A DNA stretch of 64,000 bases from Aureisphaera sp963669405 (GCA_963669405.2 CAXXHF010000002.1:186001-250000); one strand, 5' to 3'. Shown: positions 26,529 through 36,680, counted from the stretch's first letter. A program made the numbers and translations. Notes: generated by a model from the sequence alone, not told the origin.

Positions 26529-28364
26529 CTATTTCAGTATCAAAAACTCTATAGAAGAATCGTTATAAACTCGGTGAGTTTGCTTCTTAAAATCACTCTC
26601 TTTTGCTTCGAAAATGTTAGGAACAAAAGTCTGTGGATTCAAGTCTATAAGCGGGAACCAAGTACTTTGTACTTGTATTTGAATCTTATGCCCTTTCTTA
26701 AAAGTGTGGCAAATATCTTGAAGTTTTATGTCCACTTTTGTTTTCTCATTGGGTACAAATGGCTCGGGTTTGCTAAAATCATTTCTAAAACGACCACGCA
26801 TTACTTCACTCCTAACCATGAGGTGGTAGTTGGCCATCTTTAAATACTTCTGGGTTTCCTCATAATCTTCGGCATCATTAGGATATACGTCAATTAATTT
26901 TACTGCCCAATCGGCATCTGTTCCAGTTGTAGAAACATTCAGTTTCGCCAAAATTTCCCCAGTCATGGTTACATCTTCTGTTAGCACCGGGGTTTCAAAA
27001 ACCAAGACATCTGGCCTTCTGGCTGCAAATCGCTGATCATCTGCCATGTATTTTCTCGGGGTGAAAACCATTTTTATATCTTCAGAATAAGGAACAGGCT
27101 TTTTAGGATCGCTGATAAATTCTTCAAAGGTGTAACTCTTTTCTGCTACTGAATTCAATCGTTGGTTATTTTGTAACCAAAAGGTCTTCTTTTCGGTATT
27201 CTTGGGAGGCCATTCGGTGAAGTTTTTCCATTCACGAGTCCCTGTATCAAACATATGAGCTTCTGGTAGATCTATAGCTCCTTTTCCATTGTTCTTTAGG
27301 AAATGATTAAAAAAACGTGTTTCTACATCTCGTTGATAGTCTCTAGAAAGGTTAGAACCAAAATACACGTTCCCGATAGCTTGACGCTCTTTGGTACGTG
27401 CCCAGTCACCATGACTCCATGGACCAAAAACAACTGTATTATAGTTGTTGCTGTTTTGCTCAATTTTTTCATAGGTTTCAAAAGGCCCATATAAATCTTC
27501 AGCATCAAACAATCCCCCCACGACCATCACTGCGGGTTTTATGTCCTTAAGATGTTGTATGATACCTCTTGATCTCCAAAACTCATCATAATTGGGGTGT
27601 TCTTTTAACTGCTGCCAAAAAACATTGTCCTTTCCATAATAGGTGTCTAAATTGGATAAGGGACCTACATCCAAGAAAAATTGATACTGATCTTTAGAGT
27701 TTAACTTAGGAAAGGTATACCACGATTCTGATGTAGGTTTGGTCTTTTCATAGCCAAACACTGCCGTGGCCCTCCAATAACTCAGCAAATACGCTCCATT
27801 GTGATGAAAATCATCGAAAAAGAAATCACCAATACAGGCTTGTGGTGAAACAGCTTTCAAAGCTGGGTGGGAATCCAGCAAGGAATAGGTGGCATAGAAT
27901 CCTGGGTAGGATATTCCCCAAACCCCTACATTTCCATTGTTATTGGGTACATTTTTAACCAACCAGTCAATTGTATCGTATGTATCACTAGCTTCATCTA
28001 CTTGCTTTCCTTTTTTATTTGGTATATAGGCGCGCATGTTATCGTAGACACCTTCACTCATCCAACGTCCTCGTACATCTTGATACACAATGATGTTTCC
28101 TTCTTTCATCATAAATTCGTTGGGCCCAACTTTAGACCTAAACTGGTCTTCTCCATAAGGTCTACAGCTGTAAGGGGTGCGCTGCAAAAGCATAGGATAT
28201 TTCCTTGAGGTATCTTTAGGAGAATAGATGGTTGTATGCAACTTTATACCATCACGCATGGTAATGGTAGTTTCAGTTTTGTTATAATGATTTTGGACAT
28301 AATTGTCCTGTGCCCAAAGCGATGTAAACACAAAGAGGGCAAAAACAAATAGGAACTGTTTCAT
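26529..28364 (-). CDS. CocE/NonD family (S15) secreted hydrolase
   Basis: 611 residues with a signal peptide (FLFVFALFVFTSLWAQ). The N-terminal alpha/beta hydrolase has the nucleophile elbow GVWGISYPGFYATY (GxSYxG), an Asp in GGLFDAEDLYGP and the His in GPWSHGDWAR. The C-terminal beta-sandwich (X-Pro dipeptidyl-peptidase C domain) covers about 380-611. Family members cleave N-terminal X-Pro dipeptides, glutaryl-antibiotic or cocaine-type esters; peptide or ester hydrolysis in the periplasm is likely. Six bases downstream of dsbD on the same strand. Confidence 0.9.
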   Translation of the reverse strand: MKQFLFVFALFVFTSLWAQDNYVQNHYNKTETTITMRDGIKLHTTIYSPKDTSRKYPMLLQRTPYSCRPYGEDQFRSKVGPNEFMMKEGNIIVYQDVRGRWMSEGVYDNMRAYIPNKKGKQVDEASDTYDTIDWLVKNVPNNNGNVGVWGISYPGFYATYSLLDSHPALKAVSPQACIGDFFFDDFHHNGAYLLSYWRATAVFGYEKTKPTSESWYTFPKLNSKDQYQFFLDVGPLSNLDTYYGKDNVFWQQLKEHPNYDEFWRSRGIIQHLKDIKPAVMVVGGLFDAEDLYGPFETYEKIEQNSNNYNTVVFGPWSHGDWARTKERQAIGNVYFGSNLSRDYQRDVETRFFNHFLKNNGKGAIDLPEAHMFDTGTREWKNFTEWPPKNTEKKTFWLQNNQRLNSVAEKSYTFEEFISDPKKPVPYSEDIKMVFTPRKYMADDQRFAARRPDVLVFETPVLTEDVTMTGEILAKLNVSTTGTDADWAVKLIDVYPNDAEDYEETQKYLKMANYHLMVRSEVMRGRFRNDFSKPEPFVPNEKTKVDIKLQDICHTFKKGHKIQIQVQSTWFPLIDLNPQTFVPNIFEAKESDFKKQTHRVYNDSSIEFLILK

Positions 28365-28370
28365 AATGGG

Positions 28371-30353
28371 TTATTTTTTTGCTGAAAAATTGGAGACTCC
28401 TTCTTTCAGCCATTGTAAGTACTCGTCAGAATCAGGGGTGTATCCTACTGGTTTATTCAGTAAGTTGAGATCTGAGTCCATTAATACATAATAGGGTTGG
28501 GAATTGTTTTGGAAATTCACTGTTTGAAACGTAGCCCATTTATCACCAACCGTTTTTATCTTTTTTGTTCCACCTGATGGCCTAACATAATTGAATTTTT
28601 CTTCATCGTCTAACTCTTTTCTATCATCAACATATAAAGAAATCAATATATAATCTTCACTTATGGATTCAAAAATTTCAGAATTACTCCAAACCTGTTC
28701 TTCCATTTTACGACAATTTACACAGGCCCATCCCGTAAAATCCAGCATAATGGGTTTACCTTCTTTCTTTGCAACACTTAAACCTTCTTCAAAGTCTTTA
28801 TATGCATTCAACCCTAATGGTGCGCTGGTTCCCTTGTCATATAGACTATAGAATAATGGTGGTGGGAAACCACTCAGTAATTTTAAATTGGCATACTTGG
28901 TATTGGTGAGTCCAGGTAATAGATACAACAGAAAAGCAACACTTAAAGTCCCTACCAAGATATTTCCCTTAGCGAGTTTCTTTTTGGGTCCATCGTGTGG
29001 AAAACGAATGAATCCAAATAAATACAAGGCTAGTCCTAGTGCACAAACAATCCATATTGCAAAGAACACCTCTCTTTTAAGAAGCCCCCAATGCTCTACC
29101 AAGTCTGCATTTGACAAGAACTTGAATGCCAATGCAATTTCTATGAAACCCAATACTACTTTAACTGTATTTAACCACCCTCCACTTTTTGGAAGGGAAT
29201 TAAGCATATTTGGAAACAGGGCAAACAAAGCAAAAGGCAGTGCCAATGCAAGGCCAAATCCACCCATTCCCATACTCAATTGCATAGCACCCCCATCAGT
29301 AGTTAAAGAACTACCCAATAAGGTACCTAAAATTGGCCCTGTACAAGAAAAGGAAACAATGGCCAGCGTAAGTGCCATAAAGAATATTCCAATCACCCCA
29401 CCTATACTAGAGGCTTTACTGTCCATTTTTGCACTCCAGGATTGTGGAAGTGTAAGTTCAAAATACCCAAAAAATGAAAATGCGAAAACAATGAAAATAA
29501 CGAAGAAGATAATATTGAGGGTAACATTGGTTGAAATGTTATTCAGTATCTCTGGATTTAACGAATCTAATACATGGAAAGGAATGCTCAATAATACATA
29601 GATTAGGAAAATAAACAATCCGTACAGTATGGCATTAACCAAGCCTTTTTTCTTGTTCTGTGCACTTTTGGTAAAGAAACTAACTGTTAAGGGTATCATT
29701 GGAAACACACAAGGAGTCAATAATGCTATAAGTCCCCCCAAGAAACCCAATAAAAAGATTGTAAACAGTCCTTTCTTTTCTTGGGCTACATCTTCGTATT
29801 TATCTTTACCTTTAATTGTAAGTGCTAAAGCTTCTGTTTTGGCTCTATCTTCTGCAGATATCTCAACATCTACAGTGCTTACCGAAGCACCATCCAGCGT
29901 AACTTCGAAGGTTTTGGTTTCTGGTGCTAAGCATTTTTCGTCATCACAAACCGAATAAAACACTTCTAAAACAGCCTTAAAATCATTTTCATTAATAACC
30001 TCAATGATTTGGGAAAACTTGGCTTCGTCTTCAAAATACACCACATCCAAATTGAAAACCTTGTCGAAAATTGGCTTTAGTTGAGGTTCTTTGGTTTCAC
30101 CAACCAATCGATATGTTGAATCTGTTGCGTTATAGGAAAACTCTGTTGCAATTGGTCCTTCAAACTCTTCTCCAAATTGCTTTTGGCTATACAAATGCCA
30201 TCCAGGATCTATTTCAGCATTGATTAAGATTTCATACTGCTTACCTCCTTTTTGTTGTAGAGACACATCCCATTTTACAGGGTCTAACAGACCTTGCCCA
30301 AATGAAAATTGAGCACAAAGGGTAAGAATACAAATAACTAAAAAGCGTTTCAT
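28371..30353 (-). CDS. DsbD-type thiol:disulfide interchange protein
   Basis: 660 residues: signal peptide; N-terminal periplasmic DsbD-alpha-like domain (about 25-160; DDEKCLAPETK); about eight membrane helices from 195 to 490 including the conserved LTPCVFPMIPLTVSFF and SFSCTGPILGTLLG cysteines; C-terminal thioredoxin domain with the active site GWACVNCRKME. Transfers electrons from cytoplasmic thioredoxin to periplasmic thiols. Followed after four bases-equivalent spacing by tilS upstream and CocE downstream on the same strand. Domain order is that of full-length DsbD. Confidence 0.93.
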   Translation of the reverse strand: MKRFLVICILTLCAQFSFGQGLLDPVKWDVSLQQKGGKQYEILINAEIDPGWHLYSQKQFGEEFEGPIATEFSYNATDSTYRLVGETKEPQLKPIFDKVFNLDVVYFEDEAKFSQIIEVINENDFKAVLEVFYSVCDDEKCLAPETKTFEVTLDGASVSTVDVEISAEDRAKTEALALTIKGKDKYEDVAQEKKGLFTIFLLGFLGGLIALLTPCVFPMIPLTVSFFTKSAQNKKKGLVNAILYGLFIFLIYVLLSIPFHVLDSLNPEILNNISTNVTLNIIFFVIFIVFAFSFFGYFELTLPQSWSAKMDSKASSIGGVIGIFFMALTLAIVSFSCTGPILGTLLGSSLTTDGGAMQLSMGMGGFGLALALPFALFALFPNMLNSLPKSGGWLNTVKVVLGFIEIALAFKFLSNADLVEHWGLLKREVFFAIWIVCALGLALYLFGFIRFPHDGPKKKLAKGNILVGTLSVAFLLYLLPGLTNTKYANLKLLSGFPPPLFYSLYDKGTSAPLGLNAYKDFEEGLSVAKKEGKPIMLDFTGWACVNCRKMEEQVWSNSEIFESISEDYILISLYVDDRKELDDEEKFNYVRPSGGTKKIKTVGDKWATFQTVNFQNNSQPYYVLMDSDLNLLNKPVGYTPDSDEYLQWLKEGVSNFSAKK

Positions 30354-30356
30354 ATA

Positions 30357-31670
30357 CTAGTTTGGGGTATAATCGATTCGTACTATTTTTTTGGTTTCCT
30401 TGGTTACTTTAAAGCGATCGTCCATGCGGTATCCTATGACCCAAACGATCTGATCTCCACTACAAAGGAGCCAAGAATTTTCTTTAGCCACCAAAGATAA
30501 CTTTTCATCTTTAAAAAACTTACTCAATTTCTTTTTTCCTTTCATCCCAAACGGGTGGAAAACATCGCCTTCCTTCATCTTACGTATGATTAACGGAAAA
30601 ATCAGTTTATCCGTATCTACAAAAATGGTTAATGCGTTGGTGATTTGGAAACGTTCTGCTTCTGAAAATTGAAGTGAAACAGGTTCTTTTAACTCAAGCT
30701 CACCTGATTCAATTTGAAATTCTATCCCTTTTATATTATCAGAAATCCTACTTATCAATAGCAGCTCTCTATTTTTTATGATTCTGTAACTTTTAGAGAC
30801 TATTTGCTTGCCCGTTTGTGCATCCAACAAATTCTCAATCGCATCAAAATCTGTAAAACCAAAGGGGCGTAATAACTCATATAGTAAGGCGCCAGTATTT
30901 GGAAGGTCTTTTATTTTCTTAATGTTTATTACAATGCCTTCATCGTCTTCCGAAACCACAAGATTGTAAATCAATTGTATGTAGTCGTCAATTAACCCTT
31001 GTCCTTGTTTTAAATATTTTTGGGAAGAATAGAAGCCTTTTAGTGCATTTTCTCCTAATTCTTTAAAAGATGGAATTAGGGTGTGTCGTAATTGGTTTCT
31101 AAGGTATTTTGTGTCCTGATTGCTACTATCTTCACGCCAGTACAGTTCATTTTCTTTTGCAAAGGCTAAAATTTCGTTTCTTGAAAAGGCCAACAATGGA
31201 CGTATCAATTTTGTGTTTTCTCTAGGAATTCCGGTAAGTCCCCTTAATCCCGTACCTCTCGAAAGATTGATGAAAAATGTCTCCAAATCGTCATCAGCAT
31301 GATGCCCTGTAGCCAAATAATCATACCCTTTCTCTTTTAAAAGTTCTTCAAACCATTGATACCGCAACTCTCTAGCTGCCATTTGTATAGATAGTTTTTC
31401 CAGTTCAGCATAGGAGGTCGTGTCAAACTGTTTCGTATAGCATGGAATTCCCCAATCCTTCGCAGTCTTAGTCACAAAAATCTCATCTTCATCACTTTCT
31501 TCTCCACGAAGCTTAAAGTTGCAATGAGCCAAAGCTATATCAAATTTGAGCAACAAAAGTAGCTTAGACAATGCCATACTATCTACCCCGCCACTACAGG
31601 CAATAAGAATCTTCTTCCCTTTCACATTTGGGAATACAGTTGCTATATGTTTTTCAAAATTTTGACGCAT
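30357..31670 (-). CDS. tilS: tRNA(Ile)-lysidine synthase
   Basis: About 437 residues from the ATG at 31670. N-type ATP pyrophosphatase with the PP-loop SGGVDSMALSKLL near residue 30 and HCNFKLRGEESDEDE, GHHADDDLETFFINLSRG; C-terminal TilS substrate-binding domains include RKMKEGDVFHPFGMKGKKKLSKFF. Adds lysine to cytidine 34 of tRNA-Ile2 to read AUA. A longer GTG start at 31685 is possible but adds only five residues. Essential housekeeping gene; no link to its neighbours is evident. Confidence 0.95.
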   Translation of the reverse strand: MRQNFEKHIATVFPNVKGKKILIACSGGVDSMALSKLLLLLKFDIALAHCNFKLRGEESDEDEIFVTKTAKDWGIPCYTKQFDTTSYAELEKLSIQMAARELRYQWFEELLKEKGYDYLATGHHADDDLETFFINLSRGTGLRGLTGIPRENTKLIRPLLAFSRNEILAFAKENELYWREDSSNQDTKYLRNQLRHTLIPSFKELGENALKGFYSSQKYLKQGQGLIDDYIQLIYNLVVSEDDEGIVINIKKIKDLPNTGALLYELLRPFGFTDFDAIENLLDAQTGKQIVSKSYRIIKNRELLLISRISDNIKGIEFQIESGELELKEPVSLQFSEAERFQITNALTIFVDTDKLIFPLIIRKMKEGDVFHPFGMKGKKKLSKFFKDEKLSLVAKENSWLLCSGDQIVWVIGYRMDDRFKVTKETKKIVRIDYTPN

Positions 31671-31726
31671 GGTTAAAATGCCCACTAAAATACTGAAAGA
31701 TGTTATATGCTATACCAAAGAATACG

Positions 31727-33022
31727 TTAACCTTCCAAAACCTTTCGCATGGCCTTTGCTTTCAAAAGGCATTCCTCGTATTCATTTTCTGGCTTGGATT
31801 TGGCGGTGATGGCTCCTCCAACAGAAAAACTCACATATTCTCGTTCTGAATTATAAAGAATACTACGAATGACCACATTAAAATCAAAATCCCCATTGGG
31901 CATAAAATATCCTATCGCACCACTGTAAAGCCCTCTTTTAGCATCCTCCAAATCCTCAATGATTTTCATAGCAGAAACTTTGGGAGCTCCAGTCATACTT
32001 CCCATAGGAAAGGTATTGCGAATTAGAGTGACGGAAGAAGTGTTTTCAGGAACTTGGCACCGAATGGTAGAAATCATTTGATGGACCTGATCAAAGCTGT
32101 ATATCTTACATAACTCTTCTACCTCAACCGATCCTTTGATGGCAAAGCGAGATAAGTCATTTCTAACCAAATCAGTGATCATGATGTTTTCACTTCGTTC
32201 TTTAGGGTCATTTGCCAAGGCCTCTGCCATACGTTCGTCGGCTTCTGGATCTTCTAAGCGTTTGGCCGTTCCTTTTATAGGCTGCGAAATTACCGTTGTG
32301 CCTTCTCTTCGTAAATATCTTTCAGGGGATGCTGAAAGCGCATATAGCTTCTCCAATTTTAAAAAAGTGGCAAAGGGAGGGTTGGACAACGTATTAAGCT
32401 GCTGAAACGAGCGTACCGGGGCTATTGTAGTATTTTCTGAAAAAAACTCCTGACAAAAATTTGCCTCATAAATATCTCCCCTATCAATATGTTGCATCAT
32501 GCTATTCACTTTCGCAAAATAACTGTCCTTAGAAGTTCTCAAACGCACCTTTACGGTTTCTTCATCTAAACCAACATCTTCAAGGGATTGTTGTAAAATT
32601 TCTTCCCAATCACTTTCCAACTCATCATCTACCAAATTCAAATAATGCAATTCTACTGTGTCCTCTGTAAACAGGAATACTTTTTTAGGCTGAAAAAAAT
32701 ATAAGTCCGGAAAATGAAGTCCATCGAAGTTATCTGATTGTAAATTTTCTACATCATTTTTTAAATCATAGGAAAAGTATCCAAAAATCCAATCCTGTGT
32801 GATCGTTTGGTATTCTTCCAGATTATCGAAAGCATCTTGTGTGTCTGTTTTAATGGCCGTGAAAGCATCTACGGCCAATAATGCATGATAACTCCCATGG
32901 TTTTGAACATGGCCGTTAGAATCCAACCAAATCACTTCAGCATACTGTTGTGCCCAATACAGCAGTTTCTGTTTCAAGGTTTCCGTCAAAGAAATGGTAT
33001 ACTTCCTTGTAATTCTTTTCAC
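31727..33022 (-). CDS. pabB: aminodeoxychorismate synthase component I
   Basis: 431 residues starting at GTG, overlapping the upstream stop by one base (TAGTG). Chorismate-binding domain: SASPERYLRREG, the PIKGTAKR motif that distinguishes PabB-type from TrpE-type (PIAGT), GSMTGAPKVSAMKII, YSGAIGYFMPNGDFDFNVVIR. Together with a glutamine amidotransferase (PabA, not in the window) it makes 4-amino-4-deoxychorismate for folate. No pabA or pabC is adjacent. Coupled to the flavin reductase gene upstream. Confidence 0.9.
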   Translation of the reverse strand: MKRITRKYTISLTETLKQKLLYWAQQYAEVIWLDSNGHVQNHGSYHALLAVDAFTAIKTDTQDAFDNLEEYQTITQDWIFGYFSYDLKNDVENLQSDNFDGLHFPDLYFFQPKKVFLFTEDTVELHYLNLVDDELESDWEEILQQSLEDVGLDEETVKVRLRTSKDSYFAKVNSMMQHIDRGDIYEANFCQEFFSENTTIAPVRSFQQLNTLSNPPFATFLKLEKLYALSASPERYLRREGTTVISQPIKGTAKRLEDPEADERMAEALANDPKERSENIMITDLVRNDLSRFAIKGSVEVEELCKIYSFDQVHQMISTIRCQVPENTSSVTLIRNTFPMGSMTGAPKVSAMKIIEDLEDAKRGLYSGAIGYFMPNGDFDFNVVIRSILYNSEREYVSFSVGGAITAKSKPENEYEECLLKAKAMRKVLEG

Positions 33023-33558
33023 TAGAGACTTGCTAAAAATGTAGTTAGAGCTTTGGAAACCGTTTCAGAAAGTTCTCCATCTACAATCTTGGATTCCTCT
33101 ACCGAATAATTTTTATAAAAAGAAGGGAATGTCACCGACCCCATTACCTCAGCTCCTGTTCTGGGCAACGCCCCAGAAATATACTGGTTGGCAGATAACC
33201 CACCTCTACCACCAGGAGACGCACTAAAAATCAACGCCTTTTTACCTTCACCATAATTACGGTCTATACGTGACAACCAATCTGTTATGTTTTTGAAAAA
33301 GGCAGAAATTCCTGAGTTATGTTCACCCACTGAAATCAGAAGTCCATCTGCCTCTTTAATCTTTTCCAATAAGCTAGAGAGTTCTGAAGGAAATCCTTTT
33401 TCTTTTTCCCAATCTTCGCTATAGATAGGCAATGGATAGTCTGTTAATTTTATGACAGAAACGTCATGATCTTTTATGGTTGATGCTACGTATGAAACCA
33501 ACTGATGGTTTATAGAAGTACTGCTGTTACTTCCAGCAAAGGCAAGAATTTTTTTCAT
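33022..33558 (-). CDS. NADPH-dependent FMN reductase-like flavoprotein
   Basis: 178 residues of the flavodoxin-like NADPH-dependent FMN reductase fold: N-terminal AFAGSNSSTSINHQLV phosphate-binding loop, LPIYSEDWE, GLLISVGEHNSGISAFFKN, and SASPGGRGGLSA. Reduces FMN or quinones/azo compounds; substrate not predictable. Its stop overlaps the GTG start of pabB, so the two are co-translated. No direct link between the two activities is known to me. Confidence 0.88.
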   Translation of the reverse strand: MKKILAFAGSNSSTSINHQLVSYVASTIKDHDVSVIKLTDYPLPIYSEDWEKEKGFPSELSSLLEKIKEADGLLISVGEHNSGISAFFKNITDWLSRIDRNYGEGKKALIFSASPGGRGGLSANQYISGALPRTGAEVMGSVTFPSFYKNYSVEESKIVDGELSETVSKALTTFLASL

Positions 33559-33578
33559 GCGGTAAAGATATTGAAAAC

Positions 33579-33607
33579 AAAAAAACCACCCGACAACTCG
33601 AGTGGTT
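33579..33607 (-). terminator. terminator upstream of the flavin reductase gene, after the T9SS protein gene
   Basis: On the minus strand AACCACTCGA-GTTG-TCGGGTGGTT (one G-T pair) followed by a T-run. It closes the transcript of the T9SS-sorted protein, whose stop lies 28 bases upstream. Confidence 0.8.
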
Positions 33608-33634
33608 CTATTTTAATGTCATGTGATCAATTGA

Positions 33635-35134
33635 TCATTCTTTGATTAACTTCTGTATGCTTCTTCCTTCTGCTGCAGTTACCGCAACAAAATAGATTCC
33701 TGTATGTAGAGCTGTAATGTCTATGGATTCTTGGCTATCACTTTCAAGCGCTAACTTACCATCTAGACTAAATACCTGAATAGATTCAATTGTTTGATGA
33801 CTCGAAATTGAAAGATGATTGGAAGCAGGATTGGGAGACATGGAGAACGAAAATTTAGTAAAATCCTCAGTCCCAATAATTAGATCACTAAAAGCCATAT
33901 CATCTATCCAATATTCACCTTCCGGACTTGGAGAAGTGAATATTACACCTCCAAGAGAGGAAGGAATATCTCCATCAGAATTTGTAAATGGAGTGCCCGC
34001 GGGAACAACCTCTGTATTGTCAATTGAGGCAACCCATGTAGATAGTGAAATTCCAGCTGAAATATCAAATCCTATATTAACAAAAAACCACTCGTCGTGT
34101 GGAAATGTAAAACTAACATCACCCATTGAAGTATCTGTTATACGTCCGATCCCAGAATTAGAACCATCTTCATTGAAAATAAAATTCCCCATTAACAAAC
34201 CATCTGAAGCAAGAGGACCTCCTTCATGAATAGCAAAAGAAGCTTCTTTGCCTGATGGAATATAGATGAAATAACCCAAATGCCAAACCCCAAAAATTTT
34301 GTTTCCTAAATTTAAAATAGATGTTGCAGAGCCATTTGGATGCATATAGCCCGATTTATCATCAGAATGGACATAAGTATCGTCAATTGCAATAGGTCCA
34401 TATGACCACCATTCATTACTAGCCAAAGGGGTATCGTATTCCATATCATCAAAAAAGGAATCTATTCCAGGGCCTGGAGATACATCTGTATATACAATTT
34501 GATCAATCATAAATTCATTATCTGTAGAAATGGAATAGAAATTAACCCCTCCTAAACTGGTAGGGATATTACCATCGCCATCAGTAAAAGCCGTACCGGC
34601 AGGAATAACTACACCTCCATCTACTATAAATTCCCAGGTAGCATTGGAGATACCTCCCAAAATATTAAAGTTCATTTCCACATCGAACCACTGATCATGA
34701 GGAAAATCGAACGTTACAATTCCAAGGGCACTATTGTCTATAGCTCCCAATCCAGGATTCACCAAGCTTTGATTAAAAAAGATATTACCCACAATCCATT
34801 CACCCCCTCCAGGAGGAACTTCTCCTTGTAGGTTAAAGTAGGCTTCTTTTCCCGAAGGCACGTACATGCAAAAATCCAAGTACCATTCCCCAGATGTTTT
34901 ATTCCCTAAATCCAAGATTGAATCAAATATTCCATCTCCAGGAATATAGCCGCCATAAGGAGGGTTACAACCACCCAAAGCCCCAATAAGCGGGCAACCT
35001 CCTGGCCAAGTGGTCCACCAAGAAGGACAATTGTCATCATCATCTACCCAGTTAAAGTCATCTGTAAATTGTGCTTGCGCTTCAAAAAAGAAGAAGAAAC
35101 ACAGCACCGTCGCCAAAAAGTACTGTTTTATCAT
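33635..35134 (-). CDS. T9SS-sorted secreted protein with two tandem beta-sandwich repeats
   Basis: 499 residues: signal peptide (FFFFFEAQAQ), then two tandem about 190-residue repeats (roughly 20-215 and 225-415). Both contain a nucleus ILxLGNKxxGxWxLxxxxYxPSGKEA, a FxFPHDxWFxVxxxF strand and ASxPAGTxFTxxDGxIPxSLGGV. The last about 75 residues (MSPNPASNHLSISS, FSLDGKLALESDSQ, GIYFVAVTAAEGRSIQKLIKE) are a Por secretion (type IX) C-terminal sorting domain. Probably exported and surface-attached; the repeats resemble lectin-like or carbohydrate-binding modules but no family is certain. Single gene with its own terminator. Confidence 0.85.
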   Translation of the reverse strand: MIKQYFLATVLCFFFFFEAQAQFTDDFNWVDDDDNCPSWWTTWPGGCPLIGALGGCNPPYGGYIPGDGIFDSILDLGNKTSGEWYLDFCMYVPSGKEAYFNLQGEVPPGGGEWIVGNIFFNQSLVNPGLGAIDNSALGIVTFDFPHDQWFDVEMNFNILGGISNATWEFIVDGGVVIPAGTAFTDGDGNIPTSLGGVNFYSISTDNEFMIDQIVYTDVSPGPGIDSFFDDMEYDTPLASNEWWSYGPIAIDDTYVHSDDKSGYMHPNGSATSILNLGNKIFGVWHLGYFIYIPSGKEASFAIHEGGPLASDGLLMGNFIFNEDGSNSGIGRITDTSMGDVSFTFPHDEWFFVNIGFDISAGISLSTWVASIDNTEVVPAGTPFTNSDGDIPSSLGGVIFTSPSPEGEYWIDDMAFSDLIIGTEDFTKFSFSMSPNPASNHLSISSHQTIESIQVFSLDGKLALESDSQESIDITALHTGIYFVAVTAAEGRSIQKLIKE

Positions 35135-35225
35135 AATAAGGTTTTTTAGTTGTCCCTTAATTTACAAAAAAAATGCTTGATTATAAACGACTTCAAGTCG
35201 GAATACTTGAATTGTATGCATATAA

Positions 35226-35255
35226 AAACCGCTTCCCAAAATTGAAAAGCGGTTT
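35226..35255 (-). terminator. terminator of lpdA
   Basis: On the minus strand AAACCGCTT-TTCAATTTTGGG-AAGCGGTTT followed by TTAT, 25 bases after the lpdA stop. Confidence 0.8.
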
Positions 35256-35279
35256 AACTATATTGTTGTGAAATAATTC

Positions 35280-36680
35280 TTATATATGAAGCGGACGGTT
35301 CTCCGTAGCTGCTAATGCTGCTTCCTTTACAGCTTCTGCATAGGTTGGATGTGCATGGCTCATACGAGCTATATCCTCTGCGCTGGCACGGAACTCCATC
35401 GCAGTTACCGCTTCAGATATTAAATCTGCTACCCTAGCCCCTACCATATGGACTCCTAATACTTCATCTGTAGTAGCATCACTTAAAATCTTTACAAAAC
35501 CATCGGTATCTCCACTGGCGCGACTTCTTCCTAAAGCACGCATGGGAAACTGACCAGATTTGTAAGAAATTCCTGCTTCTTTCAATTGTTCTTCCGTTTT
35601 TCCAACACTAGCTACTTCCGGCCAAGTATACACTACCCCTGGAATCAGGTTATAATCAATATGGGGTTTCTGTCCAGCTATCGTTTCGGCTACCAACACA
35701 CCTTCCTCTTCTGCTTTGTGAGCTAACATAGCTCCACGAATTACATCTCCTATAGCATAAATATTGGCTACATTGGTTTGTAGATGATCGTTTACTTCTA
35801 CCTGTCCACGTTCATTCGCCTTAACACCAGCATTTTCTAATTTCAGTCCGTCAGTATAGGGTCTACGACCTACGGATACCAAACAATAATCTCCTGTAAA
35901 GCTTACCTCTTCATCCTTCTTATTGGTTGCTGTTACAGTTACTTCGTCCCCTTTTCTTTCTACTGCCGAGACACGATGTGAAACATAAAACTTCACCCCT
36001 TGCTTCTTCATCACTTTGGTTAATTCTTTACTTTGAGCGCCATCCATGGTAGGAATGATACGATCCATATATTCTACTACAGAAACATTAGCTCCTAAAC
36101 GACGATATACCTGTCCTAACTCTAAACCAATGACACCACCACCAATCACAATCATATGCTTGGGTATTTCGGTTAAGCTTAAGGCTTCCGTAGAGGTAAT
36201 TACCCGTTCTTTATCTATGGTAATAAATGGCAATGTAGAAGGCTTACTTCCTGTTGCTATAATAGTATTAGTAGCCTCGATGGTTTCTTTTTTCTCTCCA
36301 TTGATCTCAATATGTGTCGCATCTTTAAAAGAACCAAATCCATGATAGACATCGACCTTGTTTTTACCCATCAAGAAATCGATCCCTTTAGTTGTCATAT
36401 CTACGACTCCTTGTTTGCGTTCGATCATTTTTTTGAAATTGACCTTTACTTCTCCAGGAATCTCAATGCCATGTTCTTCAAAATGTTTTACAGCATCTTC
36501 GTAGTGATGCGAAGAATCTAACAATGCCTTACTAGGTATACAGCCCACATTAAGACAAGTACCCCCTAGAGTACTGTATTTCTCAATAATTGCAGTTTTC
36601 ATTCCCAATTGGGCACAACGAATAGCGGCTACATAGCCTCCAGGACCAGAACCAATGATGGCAACATCATATTTTGACAT
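35280..36680 (-). CDS. lpdA: dihydrolipoyl dehydrogenase
   Basis: 466 residues from the ATG at 36680, chosen because MSKYDVAIIGSGPGGYVAA is the family start; a longer frame (13 more residues) is less likely. FAD motif GSGPGGYVAAIRCAQLG, redox-active disulfide GGTCLNVGCIPSK, NAD motif VIGGGVIGLELGQVYRRLG, and the C-terminal His-Glu pair in HAHPTYAEAVKEAAL. E3 subunit shared by pyruvate, 2-oxoglutarate and branched-chain keto acid dehydrogenases and glycine cleavage. Stand-alone gene here, not next to E1/E2. Confidence 0.96.
   Translation of the reverse strand: MSKYDVAIIGSGPGGYVAAIRCAQLGMKTAIIEKYSTLGGTCLNVGCIPSKALLDSSHHYEDAVKHFEEHGIEIPGEVKVNFKKMIERKQGVVDMTTKGIDFLMGKNKVDVYHGFGSFKDATHIEINGEKKETIEATNTIIATGSKPSTLPFITIDKERVITSTEALSLTEIPKHMIVIGGGVIGLELGQVYRRLGANVSVVEYMDRIIPTMDGAQSKELTKVMKKQGVKFYVSHRVSAVERKGDEVTVTATNKKDEEVSFTGDYCLVSVGRRPYTDGLKLENAGVKANERGQVEVNDHLQTNVANIYAIGDVIRGAMLAHKAEEEGVLVAETIAGQKPHIDYNLIPGVVYTWPEVASVGKTEEQLKEAGISYKSGQFPMRALGRSRASGDTDGFVKILSDATTDEVLGVHMVGARVADLISEAVTAMEFRASAEDIARMSHAHPTYAEAVKEAALAATENRPLHI

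Noticed and set aside
28888..29601. 237-residue plus-strand open frame opposite dsbD
   Set aside because: Shadow of a well supported membrane protein gene; no start context or known motif.
33624..33637. Palindrome TGATCAATTGATCA at the end of the T9SS gene
   Set aside because: It overlaps the stop codon and AT-rich palindromes of this size occur by chance; a better terminator lies just after.
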